A stretch of DNA of 64,000 bases from contig NZ_BJNO01000003.1 in NCBI RefSeq assembly GCF_006539725.1, forward strand, positions 124,001 through 188,000. The letters are read 5' to 3'. The DNA comes from Klebsiella terrigena (GTDB lineage: Bacteria > Pseudomonadota > Gammaproteobacteria > Enterobacterales > Enterobacteriaceae). The translations under genes were made by a program, and so were the position numbers. The notes under the pieces were generated by a model. It had not been told where the DNA came from and ran no database searches. It saw only the letters and a list, made by a program, of their open reading frames with translations. Positions 44,608 through 55,321 of this stretch are shown here, one piece after another. The stretch's first letter is position 1; every line of letters begins with the position of its first letter.

Positions 44608-46581
44608 ATGTTCAGGCTAAACCCTTTTGTCCGGGCGGGATTGTGCGCATCCGTCGTCTCGCTGGCGCTTCCGGCTGCGGCCGAGGTCAATGAAGAAACG
44701 CTGGTTGTCACCGCCGCGGCAACTGAACAGAGCGTAAAGGATGCTCCTGCCAGTATTAGCGTTATCACTCAGCAGGACTTACAGCGCCGTCCGGTGCAAA
44801 ACCTGAAGGATGTTCTGCGCGACGTGCCGGGCGTGCAGCTCACCAACGAAGGGGATAACCGCAAGGGCGTCAGCATCCGCGGTCTCGATAGCAGCTATAC
44901 GCTCATTCTCGTGGATGGCAAACGCGTCAACTCACGCAACGCCGTTTTCCGCCACAACGACTTCGATCTTAACTGGATCCCGGTAGACGCCATCGAGCGT
45001 ATCGAAGTGGTGCGCGGGCCGATGTCATCCCTTTACGGTTCCGACGCCCTTGGCGGCGTGGTCAACATTATCACTAAAAAAGTGGGCCAAAAATGGACCG
45101 GCTCCCTGAGTGCGGATACCACTATTCAGGAGCATCGTGACCGTGGCGATACCTATAACGGACAGTTCTTTACCAGCGGGCCGCTGATAGATGGCGTGCT
45201 GGGCATGAAAGCCTACGGCAGCCTGGCAAAACGCGCGAAGGACGATCAGCAGGCGTCCAGCAACGCCGCGGGCGAAACGCCGCGCATTGAAGGATTCACT
45301 AGCCGCGATGGCAACGTTGAGTTTGCCTGGACACCGACCGATAGCCAGGACATTACCGCCGGCTACGGGTTTGACCGCCAGGACAGGGATTCAGACTCCC
45401 TCGATCGCAACCGCCTTGAGCGCCAGAACTACTCGCTTAGCCACAACGGCCGCTGGGACTTGGGTAACAGCGAGCTGAAGTTCTACGGCGAAAAAGTGGA
45501 TAACAAAAATCCGGGTCAGGCCGGGACGATCACCTCCGAAAGCAACTCTGTGGACGGCAAATACGTCCTGCCGCTGGGAATGATCAATCAGCTGGTAACC
45601 GTCGGTGGCGAATGGCGACACGATAAGCTGAAAGACCCGGTCAATTTGAGCAGCGGAGGCAAATCTACCTCCGCCAGCCAGTATGCGCTGTTTGTTGAAG
45701 ATGAATGGCGTATTTTCGAACCGCTGGCGCTGACCACCGGTATTCGTATGGATGACCACGAAACCTACGGCGATCACTGGAGCCCGCGCGCCTATCTCGT
45801 CTATAACGCGACCGATACGGTGACGGTGAAAGGGGGCTGGGCGACGGCCTTCAAAGCGCCGTCTCTGCTGCAGCTGAACCCTGACTGGACCACCAACTCC
45901 TGCCGCGGCTCGTGCAGCATTATCGGTAACCCTGACCTTAAGCCGGAAACCAGCGAAAGCTTCGAGATCGGACTTTACTATCGGGGTGAAGAGGGATTAC
46001 TGGATGGTGTGGAAGGGAGCGTGACCACCTTCCAGAACAACGTGGACGATATGATTGATATCCTGCGTACCTCCAGCGCCAGCGAGGCGCCGGGCTACCC
46101 TAACTTTGTGGGCTGGAAAACCGTTAACGGCAAACGCGTGCCGGTATTCCGCTACTTTAACGTCAACAAGGCCCGCATCAAGGGTGTCGAAACCGAAGTG
46201 AAGGTGCCGTTTGGCGACGAGTGGAAGCTGACGGTGAACTATACCTATAACGACGGCCGCGACCTCAGCAACGGCGGCGATAAGCCGCTGCAAACGCTGC
46301 CGTTCCATACGGCCAACGGCACGCTGGACTGGAAACCGCTGGACGACTGGTCCTTCTACGTTTCGGCGAACTACACCGGCGAGCAGCGCGCGGTCAGCGC
46401 CACGGCTAAAACGCCGGGCGGTTACACCATGTTTGATATCGGCGCCGCGTGGCAGGTTACCCAGAACGTTAAGCTGCGTTCAGGCGTGCTGAACGTCGGG
46501 GATAAAGATCTGAGCCGCGATGATTACAGCTATACCGAAGAGGGCCGCCGCTACTTTATGGCCGTCGACTACCGCTTCTAA
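44608..46581 (+). CDS. cirA: Catecholate siderophore receptor CirA
   Basis: 657 residues from the ATG at 44608, which follows a ggagat ribosome site and opens the signal peptide ([20 protein letters not shown] to LPAAA); E. coli has 663. TonB-dependent outer-membrane receptor for dihydroxybenzoylserine-type catecholates and colicins Ia/Ib. TonB box EETLVVTA follows the signal, then the plug ([55 protein letters not shown]) and the 22-strand barrel ending [10 protein letters not shown] with terminal Phe. A disulfide pair is likely in NSCRGSCS. Confidence 0.97.
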   Translation: MFRLNPFVRAGLCASVVSLALPAAAEVNEETLVVTAAATEQSVKDAPASISVITQQDLQRRPVQNLKDVLRDVPGVQLTNEGDNRKGVSIRGLDSSYTLILVDGKRVNSRNAVFRHNDFDLNWIPVDAIERIEVVRGPMSSLYGSDALGGVVNIITKKVGQKWTGSLSADTTIQEHRDRGDTYNGQFFTSGPLIDGVLGMKAYGSLAKRAKDDQQASSNAAGETPRIEGFTSRDGNVEFAWTPTDSQDITAGYGFDRQDRDSDSLDRNRLERQNYSLSHNGRWDLGNSELKFYGEKVDNKNPGQAGTITSESNSVDGKYVLPLGMINQLVTVGGEWRHDKLKDPVNLSSGGKSTSASQYALFVEDEWRIFEPLALTTGIRMDDHETYGDHWSPRAYLVYNATDTVTVKGGWATAFKAPSLLQLNPDWTTNSCRGSCSIIGNPDLKPETSESFEIGLYYRGEEGLLDGVEGSVTTFQNNVDDMIDILRTSSASEAPGYPNFVGWKTVNGKRVPVFRYFNVNKARIKGVETEVKVPFGDEWKLTVNYTYNDGRDLSNGGDKPLQTLPFHTANGTLDWKPLDDWSFYVSANYTGEQRAVSATAKTPGGYTMFDIGAAWQVTQNVKLRSGVLNVGDKDLSRDDYSYTEEGRRYFMAVDYRF

Positions 46582-46606
46582 GCGCATTCAGGTTAGCTGA
46601 TAAATA

Positions 46607-46642
46607 AAAGAGGGCTGGCAGGTTTACCTGTCAGCCCTCTAA
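46607..46642. terminator. Terminator between cirA and yeiG
   Basis: Long hairpin agagggctggcagg (46609-46622) / cctgtcagccctct (46627-46640). On the minus strand it is followed by tttattt, so it best fits the end of yeiG; it may also stop cirA transcripts. Confidence 0.85.
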
Positions 46643-46667
46643 GCGTTAGCAGCTAAAATGCGCGTTA

Positions 46668-47507
46668 TCAGCGCGTCAGCAGATATTGCGCGTGAAAACG
46701 CAGATGGTCTTCGATAAAGGAAGCAATAAAGTAGTAGCTATGATCGTAGCCGGGCTGAATTCTCAGGGTCAGCGGCCACGCCTTTTGACGCGCAACTTCG
46801 GCCAGCACCGCCGGCTGCAGCTGCTCGGCGAGGAATGAGTCGCTGTCGCCCTGATCGATAAGCGTGGGGATCGCGTCGCTGGCCTGGCTGGCCTGCATCA
46901 ATGCGCAACTGTCCCACGCCTGCCAGCTTGCTTCGTCGGCGCCCAAATAGGCGCTAAACGCTTTTTGCCCCCACGGCACCCGGGCAGGGTTGACGATCGG
47001 TGCAAAGGCCGACACGCTGGCGAAACGGCCAGGGTTCTTCAGTGCTATAATAAGCGCACCGTGACCGCCCATTGAGTGGCCGCTGATTGCGCAGCGATCG
47101 CTGACGTTAAACTGCGCGCCAATCAGCTGCGGCAGCTCGTCGCGAAGATAATCGTACATGCGAAAATGCGCGGACCACGGCGCTTCGGTGGCGTTGAGAT
47201 AAAACCCCGCGCCTTTGCCCAGATCGTAGGCGCTATCGTCGGCGACGCTCTCGCCGCGCGGGCTGGTATCCGGCATGACCAGGACCAGGCCTAGCTCGGC
47301 CGCGATGCGCTGAGCGCCGGCTTTGGTGGTAAAGTTCTCATCGTTGCAGGTCAGGCCGGAGAGCCAGTACACAACCGGCGGCGGTGCGGTATCGCGCTGC
47401 GGGGGTAAGAAGATGCTGAACGTCATTGAACAGTTCAGCGTGGTGGAGTCATGCCGCCAGCGTTGCTGCCGACCTTCATAACAGCGATGCTCTTCAAGCA
47501 ATTCCAT
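46668..47507 (-). CDS. yeiG: S-formylglutathione hydrolase YeiG
   Basis: 279 residues from [20 protein letters not shown] at 47507, preceded by an agaggag ribosome site; E. coli YeiG has 278. Serine hydrolase (esterase D family) that releases formate from S-formylglutathione in formaldehyde detoxification. Catalytic Ser in [14 protein letters not shown], Asp in [11 protein letters not shown], His in [18 protein letters not shown]. The frame is open 65 codons further upstream, but those residues are not conserved. Confidence 0.95.
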   Translation of the reverse strand: MELLEEHRCYEGRQQRWRHDSTTLNCSMTFSIFLPPQRDTAPPPVVYWLSGLTCNDENFTTKAGAQRIAAELGLVLVMPDTSPRGESVADDSAYDLGKGAGFYLNATEAPWSAHFRMYDYLRDELPQLIGAQFNVSDRCAISGHSMGGHGALIIALKNPGRFASVSAFAPIVNPARVPWGQKAFSAYLGADEASWQAWDSCALMQASQASDAIPTLIDQGDSDSFLAEQLQPAVLAEVARQKAWPLTLRIQPGYDHSYYFIASFIEDHLRFHAQYLLTR

Positions 47508-47952
47508 GCCGGGCTCCTCTGAAAAGGGGATACGCGAGTCTGCAGACCCTACTTTACGGATATAAGTGGTAACGGCCGCTGAGTGATTCTGCGTATGTGG
47601 ACGTAATTTTTCATCATACAGATATTTCATACACTCGTGAGCAACTTTCACTTTCTCCTTTCGGGAACATATTGCATCATTAATGCAACTTTTAGCCAAC
47701 ATGCTCCGGCGGCTGTGCTATTGAGAATGACGCGAAGTCGTTCTTTTATTCGGGAAGTGGCAACTGGCGGGCGTTAGACGATTGACAGGCGCGACGTGGA
47801 AGAGGTGAGACCGGAAGCGCACTATCAATAGGTAACGCAAATTTCAATAATTATCGATTCGGCTACTAGATTATGTGCGCTACCTCACGCACAATGCATG
47901 CAAACTTTGCCCTCAGAAGAGCAAAGAGCGCCACACCTGCAGGAGAACATAA
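47508..47952. promoter_or_regulatory. Divergent yeiG/folE intergenic region
   Basis: 445 bp that carries promoters for yeiG (left) and folE (right). The strand carrying yeiG is open here, but codons look non-conserved. A strong aggaga ribosome site precedes folE. MetJ sites known at E. coli folE were looked for and not convincingly found. Confidence 0.45.
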
Positions 47953-48621
47953 ATGTCATCACTGAGCAAAGAAGCCATACTCGTTCATGAAGCGCTGGTC
48001 GCTCGTGGGCTGGAGACGCCGTTGCGTCCGCCAGTACAAGAAATAGATAATGAAACTCGCAAGCGTCTGATTGCCGGACACATGACTGAGATTATGCAGC
48101 TGCTGAATCTTGATCTTAGTGATGACAGTCTGATGGAAACCCCGCATCGCATCGCTAAAATGTATGTCGATGAGATCTTTTCCGGACTGGACTACGCCAG
48201 GTTCCCCAAAATCACCGTCATCGAGAACAAGATGCAGGTTGATGAAATGGTTACCGTGCGCGATATCACCCTGACCAGCACCTGCGAACACCACTTCGTG
48301 ACGATTGATGGTAAAGCGACGGTTGCCTATATTCCGAAAGATTCGGTCATTGGCCTGTCGAAAATCAACCGCATCGTGCAGTTCTTCTCCCAGCGCCCGC
48401 AGGTGCAGGAGCGCCTGACGCAGCAGATTTTAACCGCGCTGCAGACCCTGCTGGGCACCAGCAACGTGGCGGTATCGATTGATGCGGTGCACTACTGCGT
48501 GAAGGCGCGCGGTATTCGCGATGCAACCAGCGCCACCACAACCACCTCGTTGGGCGGTCTGTTTAAATCCAGCCAGAATACCCGCCAGGAGTTCCTGCGC
48601 GCCGTACGTCACCACAGCTAA
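47953..48621 (+). CDS. folE: GTP cyclohydrolase I
   Basis: 222 residues, E. coli length. First step of tetrahydrofolate synthesis, GTP to 7,8-dihydroneopterin triphosphate; homodecamer with zinc. Zn and catalytic residues in [20 protein letters not shown] (Cys and His pair) and the second Cys in [13 protein letters not shown]; also [20 protein letters not shown]. It probably forms an operon with yeiB, 16 bases downstream. Confidence 0.97.
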   Translation: MSSLSKEAILVHEALVARGLETPLRPPVQEIDNETRKRLIAGHMTEIMQLLNLDLSDDSLMETPHRIAKMYVDEIFSGLDYARFPKITVIENKMQVDEMVTVRDITLTSTCEHHFVTIDGKATVAYIPKDSVIGLSKINRIVQFFSQRPQVQERLTQQILTALQTLLGTSNVAVSIDAVHYCVKARGIRDATSATTTTSLGGLFKSSQNTRQEFLRAVRHHS

Positions 48622-48637
48622 AATCGGAGCAGGGTAC

Positions 48638-49795
48638 ATGGAAAGAAACGTCACGCTGGACTTCGTTCGTGGCGTCGCCATCCTGGGTATTCTGCTGCTG
48701 AATATTAACGCCTTCGGCCTGCCGAAGGCGGCCTATCTCAACCCGGCGTGGTCCGGGAGCCTCTCCGTTAGCGACGCCTGGACCTGGGCGATTCTCGACC
48801 TGCTGGCGCAGGTGAAATTCTTGACCCTCTTTGCTCTGCTGTTTGGCGCCGGGCTTCAGATGCTGCTGCCTCGCGGCAAGCGCTGGATCCAGTCGCGTCT
48901 GACGCTGCTGGCGCTGCTGGGGTTTATCCACGGACTCTTTTTCTGGGATGGCGATATCCTGCTGGCCTATGCGCTGGTGGGGCTGGTGGCCTGGAGAATG
49001 ATTCGCGACGCGCATCACCTCAAATCCCTGTTTAATACCGGCGTGATGCTGTACGTCATCGGCGTTGCGGTGCTGGTGCTGCTTGGCGTCATTTCCGGTA
49101 ATGCGCCGAATCGCTCCTGGGTACCCGACGCGGCAAATTTACAGTATGAGCAGTACTGGAAGCTGAACGGCGGCTTCGAAGCGATAAGCAACCGCGCGGA
49201 TATGCTGTCGGATAACCTGCTGGCGCTCGGCGCGCAGTACGGCTGGCAGCTGGCGGGAATGATGCTGATGGGCGCCGCCCTGATGCGCAGCGGCTGGCTA
49301 AAAGGGCAGTTCAGCCTCAGCCACTACCGGCGCACCGGCGTCCTGCTGGTCATCGCCGGAATGGCGGTGAACATCCCGGCGATTTTCGCCCAGTGGTATC
49401 TCGACTGGGATCCCCGCTGGTGCGCGTTCCTGCTGCAGGCGCCGCGCGAGCTCGGCGCGCCGCTGCAAACCATTGGCTACGCTTCCCTGGCGTGGGGCTT
49501 CTGGCCCTGGCTGTGTAAGCTGCGGCTGGTGACCGCCATTGCCTGCGTCGGGCGCATGGCGCTGACCAACTACCTGTTACAAACCCTCATCTGCACCACG
49601 CTCTTTTACCACCTTGGCCTGTTTATGAAGTTCGACCGCCTGCAGCTGCTGGCCTTCGTCGTTCCGGTTTGGGCGGTCAACCTCATCTTCTCACTCTTCT
49701 GGCTGCGTCATTTCCGCCAGGGCCCGGTTGAATGGCTGTGGCGTCAGCTCACCCTGCGGGCCTCAGGGACATCATTAAAGAACACATCCAGATAA
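48638..49795 (+). CDS. yeiB: DUF418 membrane protein YeiB
   Basis: 385 residues from MERNVTLDFVRGVAILGILL at 48638, same length as E. coli. About ten transmembrane segments of the DUF418/DUF405 type: LDFVRGVAILGILLLNINAF, LALLGFIHGLFFWDGDILLA, YALVGLVAW, and C-terminal CVGRMALTNYLLQTLICTTL. Function unknown; the family is distantly related to acyltransferase-3 membrane proteins. A ggagcagg ribosome site precedes the start. An open frame upstream overlaps folE and is ignored. Confidence 0.94.
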   Translation: MERNVTLDFVRGVAILGILLLNINAFGLPKAAYLNPAWSGSLSVSDAWTWAILDLLAQVKFLTLFALLFGAGLQMLLPRGKRWIQSRLTLLALLGFIHGLFFWDGDILLAYALVGLVAWRMIRDAHHLKSLFNTGVMLYVIGVAVLVLLGVISGNAPNRSWVPDAANLQYEQYWKLNGGFEAISNRADMLSDNLLALGAQYGWQLAGMMLMGAALMRSGWLKGQFSLSHYRRTGVLLVIAGMAVNIPAIFAQWYLDWDPRWCAFLLQAPRELGAPLQTIGYASLAWGFWPWLCKLRLVTAIACVGRMALTNYLLQTLICTTLFYHLGLFMKFDRLQLLAFVVPVWAVNLIFSLFWLRHFRQGPVEWLWRQLTLRASGTSLKNTSR

Positions 49796-49825
49796 CGATC
49801 TCGATCACAATCGTTAACAAAATGA

Positions 49826-49841
49826 ATGTAAGCGTTTTCAG
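49826..49841. promoter_or_regulatory. Gal operator upstream of galS
   Basis: atgtaagcgttttcag fits the GalR/GalS operator (GTGNAANCGNTTNCAC) at most fixed positions. It lies about 110-125 bases before galS and suggests autoregulation, as in E. coli. Confidence 0.75.
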
Positions 49842-49844
49842 GCG

Positions 49845-49860
49845 TGTGACCTCACTCACG
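49845..49860. promoter_or_regulatory. CRP site upstream of galS
   Basis: tgtga-cctcac-tcacg matches the CRP consensus tgtga-N6-tcaca in nine of ten half-site bases. It directly follows the Gal operator. Confidence 0.8.
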
Positions 49861-49950
49861 TAGCGCGCCGCGCGTCGCTGCCAGAATAGCCACCTTGCTG
49901 AACACAGGAGGTGGGTGTGACGTATTGCAATTCTCTACAGGTCGGTGAGC

Positions 49951-50973
49951 ATGATCACCATTCGTGATGTCGCCCGTCAGGCGGGTGTTTCCGTCGCGAC
50001 GGTCTCGCGCGTGCTGAATAATAGCGCGCTGGTGAGCCCGGATACGCGCGAAAGCGTAATGAAAGCGGTAACGCAACTGGGCTACCGGCCCAACGCCAAC
50101 GCGCAGGCGCTGGCGACGCAGGTCAGCGATACCATCGGCGTGGTGGTGATGGACGTGTCGGATGCCTTTTTCGGTGCGCTGGTGAAGGCGGTGGATACCG
50201 TGGCTCAGCAGCATCAGAAATACGTGCTGATCGGCAACAGCTACCACGAGGCGGAAAAAGAGCGTAACGCCATCGAAGTGCTGATCCGCCAGCGCTGTTT
50301 GGCGCTGATCGTGCACTCCAAGGCGCTGAGCGACGAGGAGCTCGGCGATTTCATGCAGCATATTCCGGGGATGGTGCTGATCAACCGCATTGTGCCCGGC
50401 TACGCGCACCGCTGCGTCGGTCTGGATAACGTCAGCGGGGCGCTGATGGCGACGCGGATGCTGCTCAACCACGGCCACCAGCGGATCGGCTATCTCTCCT
50501 CAAATCACGGCATTGAGGATGACGCTCTGCGCCAGGAAGGGTGGTTCAGGGCGTTACAGGAACAAAGCATTATTGCCCCCGACAGCTGGGTAGGCTCCGG
50601 CTCGCCGGATATGCAGGGCGGCGAGGCGGCAATGGTCGAGCTGCTGGGGCGTAATTTAGGCCTCACCGCCGTTTTCGCCTACAACGACAGCATGGCGGCC
50701 GGTGCGCTGACCACGCTGAAAGATAACGGCATTGTCGTGCCGCAGCATCTGTCGCTGATTGGCTTTGATGATATCCCTATTTCTCGTTACACCGACCCAC
50801 AGCTGACGACGGTGCGCTATCCTATTATGTCGATGGCAAAACTGGCCACCGAGCTGGCGCTGCTGGGGGCTGCGGGGAAACTCGACCATGACGCTCGCCA
50901 CTGCTTTATGCCGACTCTGGTACGTCGCCATTCGGTGACCCAGCGGCAAATTGTGGGGCCGATCACTAACTGA
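49951..50973 (+). CDS. galS: Mgl operon repressor GalS
   Basis: 340 residues from the ATG at 49951 ([20 protein letters not shown]); a GTG two codons upstream is possible. LacI family: N-terminal HTH with hinge [20 protein letters not shown], then the sugar-binding core [20 protein letters not shown] and [20 protein letters not shown]. Binds D-galactose/D-fucose as inducer and represses mglBAC and itself. The C-terminus ([16 protein letters not shown]) is shorter than in E. coli GalS by about six residues. Confidence 0.96.
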   Translation: MITIRDVARQAGVSVATVSRVLNNSALVSPDTRESVMKAVTQLGYRPNANAQALATQVSDTIGVVVMDVSDAFFGALVKAVDTVAQQHQKYVLIGNSYHEAEKERNAIEVLIRQRCLALIVHSKALSDEELGDFMQHIPGMVLINRIVPGYAHRCVGLDNVSGALMATRMLLNHGHQRIGYLSSNHGIEDDALRQEGWFRALQEQSIIAPDSWVGSGSPDMQGGEAAMVELLGRNLGLTAVFAYNDSMAAGALTTLKDNGIVVPQHLSLIGFDDIPISRYTDPQLTTVRYPIMSMAKLATELALLGAAGKLDHDARHCFMPTLVRRHSVTQRQIVGPITN

Positions 50974-50984
50974 AAAGGGCAGTG

Positions 50985-51000
50985 ATGTAACCGCTTTCAA
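50985..51000. promoter_or_regulatory. Gal operator of mglBAC
   Basis: atgtaaccgctttcaa matches the GalR/GalS operator consensus at all positions except the two end bases. It lies just upstream of the CRP site, 270-280 bases before mglB. Confidence 0.8.
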
Positions 51001-51002
51001 TC

Positions 51003-51018
51003 TGTGAGTAAATTCACA
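51003..51018. promoter_or_regulatory. CRP site of mglBAC
   Basis: tgtga-gtaaat-tcaca is a perfect CRP consensus, next to the Gal operator and 250 bases before mglB. It marks the catabolite-activated mgl promoter. Confidence 0.92.
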
Positions 51019-51266
51019 GTATATTAACATTCAACTGATTATGATGGCCGCGTTTACCAGTCCTGACCATTTTGTCACGGTGATTAATCACTTTTGCAAC
51101 GGGAACAAGGCGCTAAACTGCGAGTAAAGCCGTACCTTTGGAGCGTTACCCTACACGGAAGACAGAATTTACAGTCGTGAACCTTGTTGTGCGGTAACGT
51201 TAATGTAACAACTTCCCGCCAGCCGTTTTCACACAATGACCCTGCATAAAAAAAACCGGAGATTCC

Positions 51267-52265
51267 ATGAATAAGAAGGTGTTAACCCTGTCTGCAGTTA
51301 TGGCGAGTATGTTATTTGGCGCCGCGGCACACGCAGCTGATACCCGCATCGGCGTAACCATTTATAAATATGACGACAACTTTATGTCGGTGGTGCGTAA
51401 GGCCATTGAGAAAGACGGCAAAACAGCGCCGGACGTTCAGCTGCTGATGAATGACTCGCAAAACGACCAGTCCAAACAGAACGATCAGATTGATGTCCTG
51501 CTGGCAAAAGGCGTCAAGGCGCTGGCAATTAACCTGGTGGATCCGGCTGCTGCAGGCACCGTTATCGATAAAGCGCGCGGACAGAACGTCCCGGTCGTGT
51601 TCTTTAACAAAGAGCCTTCCCGCAAAGCGCTGGACAGCTATGACAAGGCGTTTTACGTCGGTACCGACTCTAAAGAGTCCGGTATTATCCAGGGCGACCT
51701 GATTGCTAAACACTGGAAAGCCAACGCCGGCTGGGATCTGAACAAAGACGGTCAGATTCAGTATGTGCTGCTGAAAGGCGAGCCGGGCCATCCGGATGCT
51801 GAAGCGCGTACCACCTACGTCATTAAAGAGCTGAATGATAAAGGTCTGAAAACTCAGCAGCTGCAGATGGATACCGCGATGTGGGATACCGCTCAGGCGA
51901 AAGATAAGATGGACGCCTGGCTCTCCGGCCCTAACGCTAACAAAATTGAAGTGGTTATCGCCAACAACGATGCGATGGCAATGGGTGCGGTAGAAGCGCT
52001 GAAAGCGCATAACAAGAGCAGCATTCCGGTCTTCGGCGTCGATGCCTTACCAGAAGCGCTGGCGCTGGTTAAATCCGGTGCGATGGCCGGTACCGTGCTG
52101 AACGATGCTAATAACCAGGCAAAAGCCACGTTCGATCTGGCGAGAAACCTGGCAGCCGGTAAAGAACCTGCTGCAGGCACCAGCTGGAAGATTGAAAATA
52201 AAATCGTTCGCGTTCCTTACGTTGGCGTAGATAAAGACAATCTGAGCCAGTTTATTGGCAAATAA
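51267..52265 (+). CDS. mglB: D-galactose-binding periplasmic protein MglB
   Basis: 332 residues. Galactose/glucose-binding protein of the Mgl ABC importer and ligand for the Trg chemoreceptor. Signal peptide [20 protein letters not shown] with cleavage after HA (residue 23), mature start [16 protein letters not shown]. Sugar and calcium sites are present: [29 protein letters not shown] (calcium loop), [17 protein letters not shown] and [17 protein letters not shown]. Preceded by an accggaga ribosome site. Confidence 0.97.
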   Translation: MNKKVLTLSAVMASMLFGAAAHAADTRIGVTIYKYDDNFMSVVRKAIEKDGKTAPDVQLLMNDSQNDQSKQNDQIDVLLAKGVKALAINLVDPAAAGTVIDKARGQNVPVVFFNKEPSRKALDSYDKAFYVGTDSKESGIIQGDLIAKHWKANAGWDLNKDGQIQYVLLKGEPGHPDAEARTTYVIKELNDKGLKTQQLQMDTAMWDTAQAKDKMDAWLSGPNANKIEVVIANNDAMAMGAVEALKAHNKSSIPVFGVDALPEALALVKSGAMAGTVLNDANNQAKATFDLARNLAAGKEPAAGTSWKIENKIVRVPYVGVDKDNLSQFIGK

Positions 52266-52513
52266 TATTTAGTACTCGGTTTCGAGCTGCGGGTGAATAC
52301 CATTTCGCAGCTCGATATTCATCGAGTAGATGTACGGGCGTATCAGCGATAAATAAAATCACTCGGGAAGCGTTGAGATCAACGTCGCCGGTAAAATGGC
52401 AGCCTGAAGGATCGCGAGCCGCTACGCCCGATTATTCCTGATACAGAACCAGACCCTTATTTTGGCGCTAATTCGTCAGCTGAGGGTGTGCATGAACGCA
52501 GCCAGGTATAACT
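52266..52513. promoter_or_regulatory. mglB-mglA intergenic region
   Basis: 248 bp inside the operon. A hairpin cgagctgcg (52283-52291) / cgcagctcg (52306-52314) directly follows mglB. In E. coli this gap carries repeats that protect mglB mRNA and reduce mglA expression; a similar role is likely. No gene is seen in the rest. Confidence 0.65.
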
Positions 52514-54034
52514 ATGGTCAGTAATAATAGCGAACGGTCGGGCGAATTTTTGTTGGAAATGAGCAACATCAACAAATCATTTCCTGGCGTCAAGGCACTC
52601 GATAATGTCAACCTGAAGGTCCGTCCTCACTCTATTCATGCATTAATGGGCGAGAACGGGGCGGGGAAATCGACATTATTAAAATGCCTTTTTGGGATCT
52701 ATCAAAAGGATTCCGGCAGCATTCTTTTTCAGGGAAAAGAGATCGACTTCCATTCGGCTAAAGAAGCCCTGGAAAACGGCATCTCAATGGTTCACCAGGA
52801 ATTAAACTTAGTATTACAACGTTCGGTAATGGACAACATGTGGCTGGGGCGTTATCCCACCAAGGGCATGTTTGTCGATCAGGACAAAATGTATCGCGAT
52901 ACCAAAGCGATATTTGATGAACTGGATATTGATATTGACCCGCGCGCGCGCGTGGGGACGCTATCGGTATCGCAAATGCAGATGATTGAAATTGCGAAGG
53001 CATTTTCCTATGACGCCAAAATCGTCATTATGGACGAGCCGACGTCGTCGCTGACCGAAAAAGAGGTCAACCATCTGTTTAAGATCATCCGTAAGCTGAA
53101 AGAACGCGGCTGCGGCATCGTCTATATCTCCCACAAAATGGAAGAGATTTTCCAGCTGTGCGATGAGATAACCATCCTGCGCGACGGTCAGTGGATTGCC
53201 ACCCAGCCGCTGGAAGGACTGGACATGGATAAGATCATCGCCATGATGGTCGGCCGTTCTCTGAACCAGCGTTTCCCAAACCGTGAAAATACGCCGGGCG
53301 AGGTGATTCTTGAGGTGCGCAACCTGACGTCTCTGCGTCAGCCGTCAATCCGCGACGTCTCCTTCGACCTGCACAAGGGCGAAATCCTCGGCGTGGCCGG
53401 GCTGGTGGGGGCCAAGCGTACCGATATCGTTGAGACGCTATTTGGCATTCGCGAAAAGGCCAGCGGGACGATCAAGCTCCACGGTAAGAAAATTAATAAC
53501 CATAGCGCCAACGAAGCCATTAACCACGGCTTTGCGCTGGTGACCGAAGAGCGCCGCTCTACCGGGATTTACGCTTATCTGGATATCGGCTTTAACTCCC
53601 TGATCTCCAATATTAAGAAATATAAGAACAGGATCGGATTGCTGGATAACTCACGCATGAAAAGCGATACCCAGTGGGTTATTGACTCCATGCGCGTGAA
53701 GACCCCAGGACAGCATACGCAAATTGGTTCGCTGTCCGGCGGTAACCAGCAGAAGGTTATTATCGGCCGCTGGCTGTTAACCCAGCCGGAGATTTTGATG
53801 CTTGATGAACCGACGCGCGGGATTGACGTCGGGGCTAAGTTTGAAATCTATCAGCTGATTGCCGAGCTGGCCAAAAGAGAGAAAGGGATCATTATTATTT
53901 CCTCCGAGATGCCGGAGCTGCTGGGTATTACTGACCGTATTCTGGTAATGAGCAACGGTCTCGTTGCCGGAATTGTTGAGACAAAAACCACTACGCAAAA
54001 CGAAATTTTACGTCTTGCGTCGTTGCATCTTTAA
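52514..54034 (+). CDS. mglA: Galactose/methyl galactoside ABC transporter ATPase MglA
   Basis: 506 residues, E. coli length. Two fused ABC cassettes: the first has Walker [17 protein letters not shown], signature [14 protein letters not shown] and Walker [12 protein letters not shown]; the second has a degenerate Walker A region ([14 protein letters not shown]), signature [15 protein letters not shown] and Walker [14 protein letters not shown]. That asymmetry is normal for the family. Energises sugar import with MglC. Confidence 0.97.
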   Translation: MVSNNSERSGEFLLEMSNINKSFPGVKALDNVNLKVRPHSIHALMGENGAGKSTLLKCLFGIYQKDSGSILFQGKEIDFHSAKEALENGISMVHQELNLVLQRSVMDNMWLGRYPTKGMFVDQDKMYRDTKAIFDELDIDIDPRARVGTLSVSQMQMIEIAKAFSYDAKIVIMDEPTSSLTEKEVNHLFKIIRKLKERGCGIVYISHKMEEIFQLCDEITILRDGQWIATQPLEGLDMDKIIAMMVGRSLNQRFPNRENTPGEVILEVRNLTSLRQPSIRDVSFDLHKGEILGVAGLVGAKRTDIVETLFGIREKASGTIKLHGKKINNHSANEAINHGFALVTEERRSTGIYAYLDIGFNSLISNIKKYKNRIGLLDNSRMKSDTQWVIDSMRVKTPGQHTQIGSLSGGNQQKVIIGRWLLTQPEILMLDEPTRGIDVGAKFEIYQLIAELAKREKGIIIISSEMPELLGITDRILVMSNGLVAGIVETKTTTQNEILRLASLHL

Positions 54035-54049
54035 GATCAGGGGCTTGCG

Positions 54050-55060
54050 ATGAGCGCATTAAATAAAAAGAGTTTTCTCACCTACCTGAAGGATGGTGGG
54101 ATTTACGTTGTTCTTTTGGTCCTGCTGGCCATTATTATTTTCCAGGATCCCACCTTCTTAAGTTTACTCAACTTAAGTAACATTCTGACCCAGTCCTCGG
54201 TGCGTATTATTATCGCGCTGGGCGTCGCGGGGCTCATCGTGACTCAGGGCACCGACCTGTCAGCCGGACGTCAGGTTGGCCTGGCGGCGGTTATCGCCGC
54301 AACGATGCTGCAGGCGGTGGATAACGCCAACAAGGTCTTCCCGGATATGGCAACCATGCCAATTCCGCTGGTGATCCTGCTGGTGTGTGCGATTGGTGCG
54401 GTGATTGGCCTGATTAACGGTATTATCATCGCCTACCTGAACGTGACGCCGTTTATCACCACCCTGGGCACCATGATCATCGTTTATGGGATCAACTCCC
54501 TGTACTACGATTTTGTTGGCGCCTCGCCGGTTTCCGGATTCGACAGCCACTTCTCGCATTTCGCTCAAGGGTTTATTGCGCTGGGGACGTTCCGCCTGTC
54601 GTATATCACCTTCTACGCGCTGATTGCCGTCTTCTTCGTCTGGATCCTGTGGAACAAAACCCGCTTCGGTAAAAACATCTTTGCTATCGGCGGCAACCCG
54701 GAAGCGGCGAAGGTTTCAGGGGTTAACGTGGCCCTTAACCTGCTGATGATTTATGCCCTGTCCGGCGTGTTTTACGCCTTCGGCGGGCTGCTGGAGGCCG
54801 GGCGAATTGGCTCCGCTACCAACAACCTCGGCTTTATGTACGAGCTGGATGCGATTGCGGCCTGCGTGGTCGGCGGCGTCTCCTTCAGCGGCGGCGTGGG
54901 TACCGTGTTCGGCGTGGTTACCGGCGTTATCATCTTTACGGTGATTAACTACGGGCTGACCTATATCGGCGTGAACCCGTACTGGCAGTATATTATCAAG
55001 GGCGCCATTATTATCTTCGCCGTTGCGCTGGATTCGCTGAAATACGCGCGTAAAAAATAA
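54050..55060 (+). CDS. mglC: Galactose/methyl galactoside ABC transporter permease MglC
   Basis: 336 residues, E. coli length. Permease with eight to ten transmembrane segments (RbsC type): FLSLLNLSNILTQSSVRIII, ALGVAGLIVTQGTDLSAGRQ, and the cytosolic EAA-like IGGNPEAAKVSGVNVALNLL. It lies 15 bases after mglA and ends the operon at a strong terminator. Confidence 0.97.
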   Translation: MSALNKKSFLTYLKDGGIYVVLLVLLAIIIFQDPTFLSLLNLSNILTQSSVRIIIALGVAGLIVTQGTDLSAGRQVGLAAVIAATMLQAVDNANKVFPDMATMPIPLVILLVCAIGAVIGLINGIIIAYLNVTPFITTLGTMIIVYGINSLYYDFVGASPVSGFDSHFSHFAQGFIALGTFRLSYITFYALIAVFFVWILWNKTRFGKNIFAIGGNPEAAKVSGVNVALNLLMIYALSGVFYAFGGLLEAGRIGSATNNLGFMYELDAIAACVVGGVSFSGGVGTVFGVVTGVIIFTVINYGLTYIGVNPYWQYIIKGAIIIFAVALDSLKYARKK

Positions 55061-55076
55061 CGTTCGATGTTTATCA

Positions 55077-55104
55077 GGCCCGCGCAGTGCGCGGGCTTTT
55101 TTTG
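55077..55104 (+). terminator. Terminator of mglBAC
   Basis: Hairpin gcccgcgc (55078-55085) / gcgcgggc (55089-55096) followed by seven T. Rho-independent. Confidence 0.93.
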
Positions 55105-55321
55105 TTTGTGCCGCACGGGTTTATTGTTAAACCGCTTCAGGGTTTAAGGATTAAAGTCCAAAAATAGACAAATAAGCCCCCGCGCAGCAATTCTCTTTCC
55201 ACGATATCTGGAGGAAGATAGTGCGGAATGGGTCTTTCTGGTAAAGATAATAATTTCTGCATAATTAATGGATAGTTTATTCAGGATAATTTAAGCACAT
55301 GAGTAAGTCATTGAGTGATTG

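Noticed and set aside
47508..47702. Possible 65-residue N-terminal extension of yeiG
   Set aside because: The frame is open, but E. coli YeiG starts at the conserved MELLEEHRC equivalent, and a strong agaggag ribosome site directly precedes that ATG.
47760..47952. MetJ boxes before folE
   Set aside because: Only one weak agacg-like element (gttagacgattgac) is seen; tandem 8-bp repeats, needed for MetJ, are missing.
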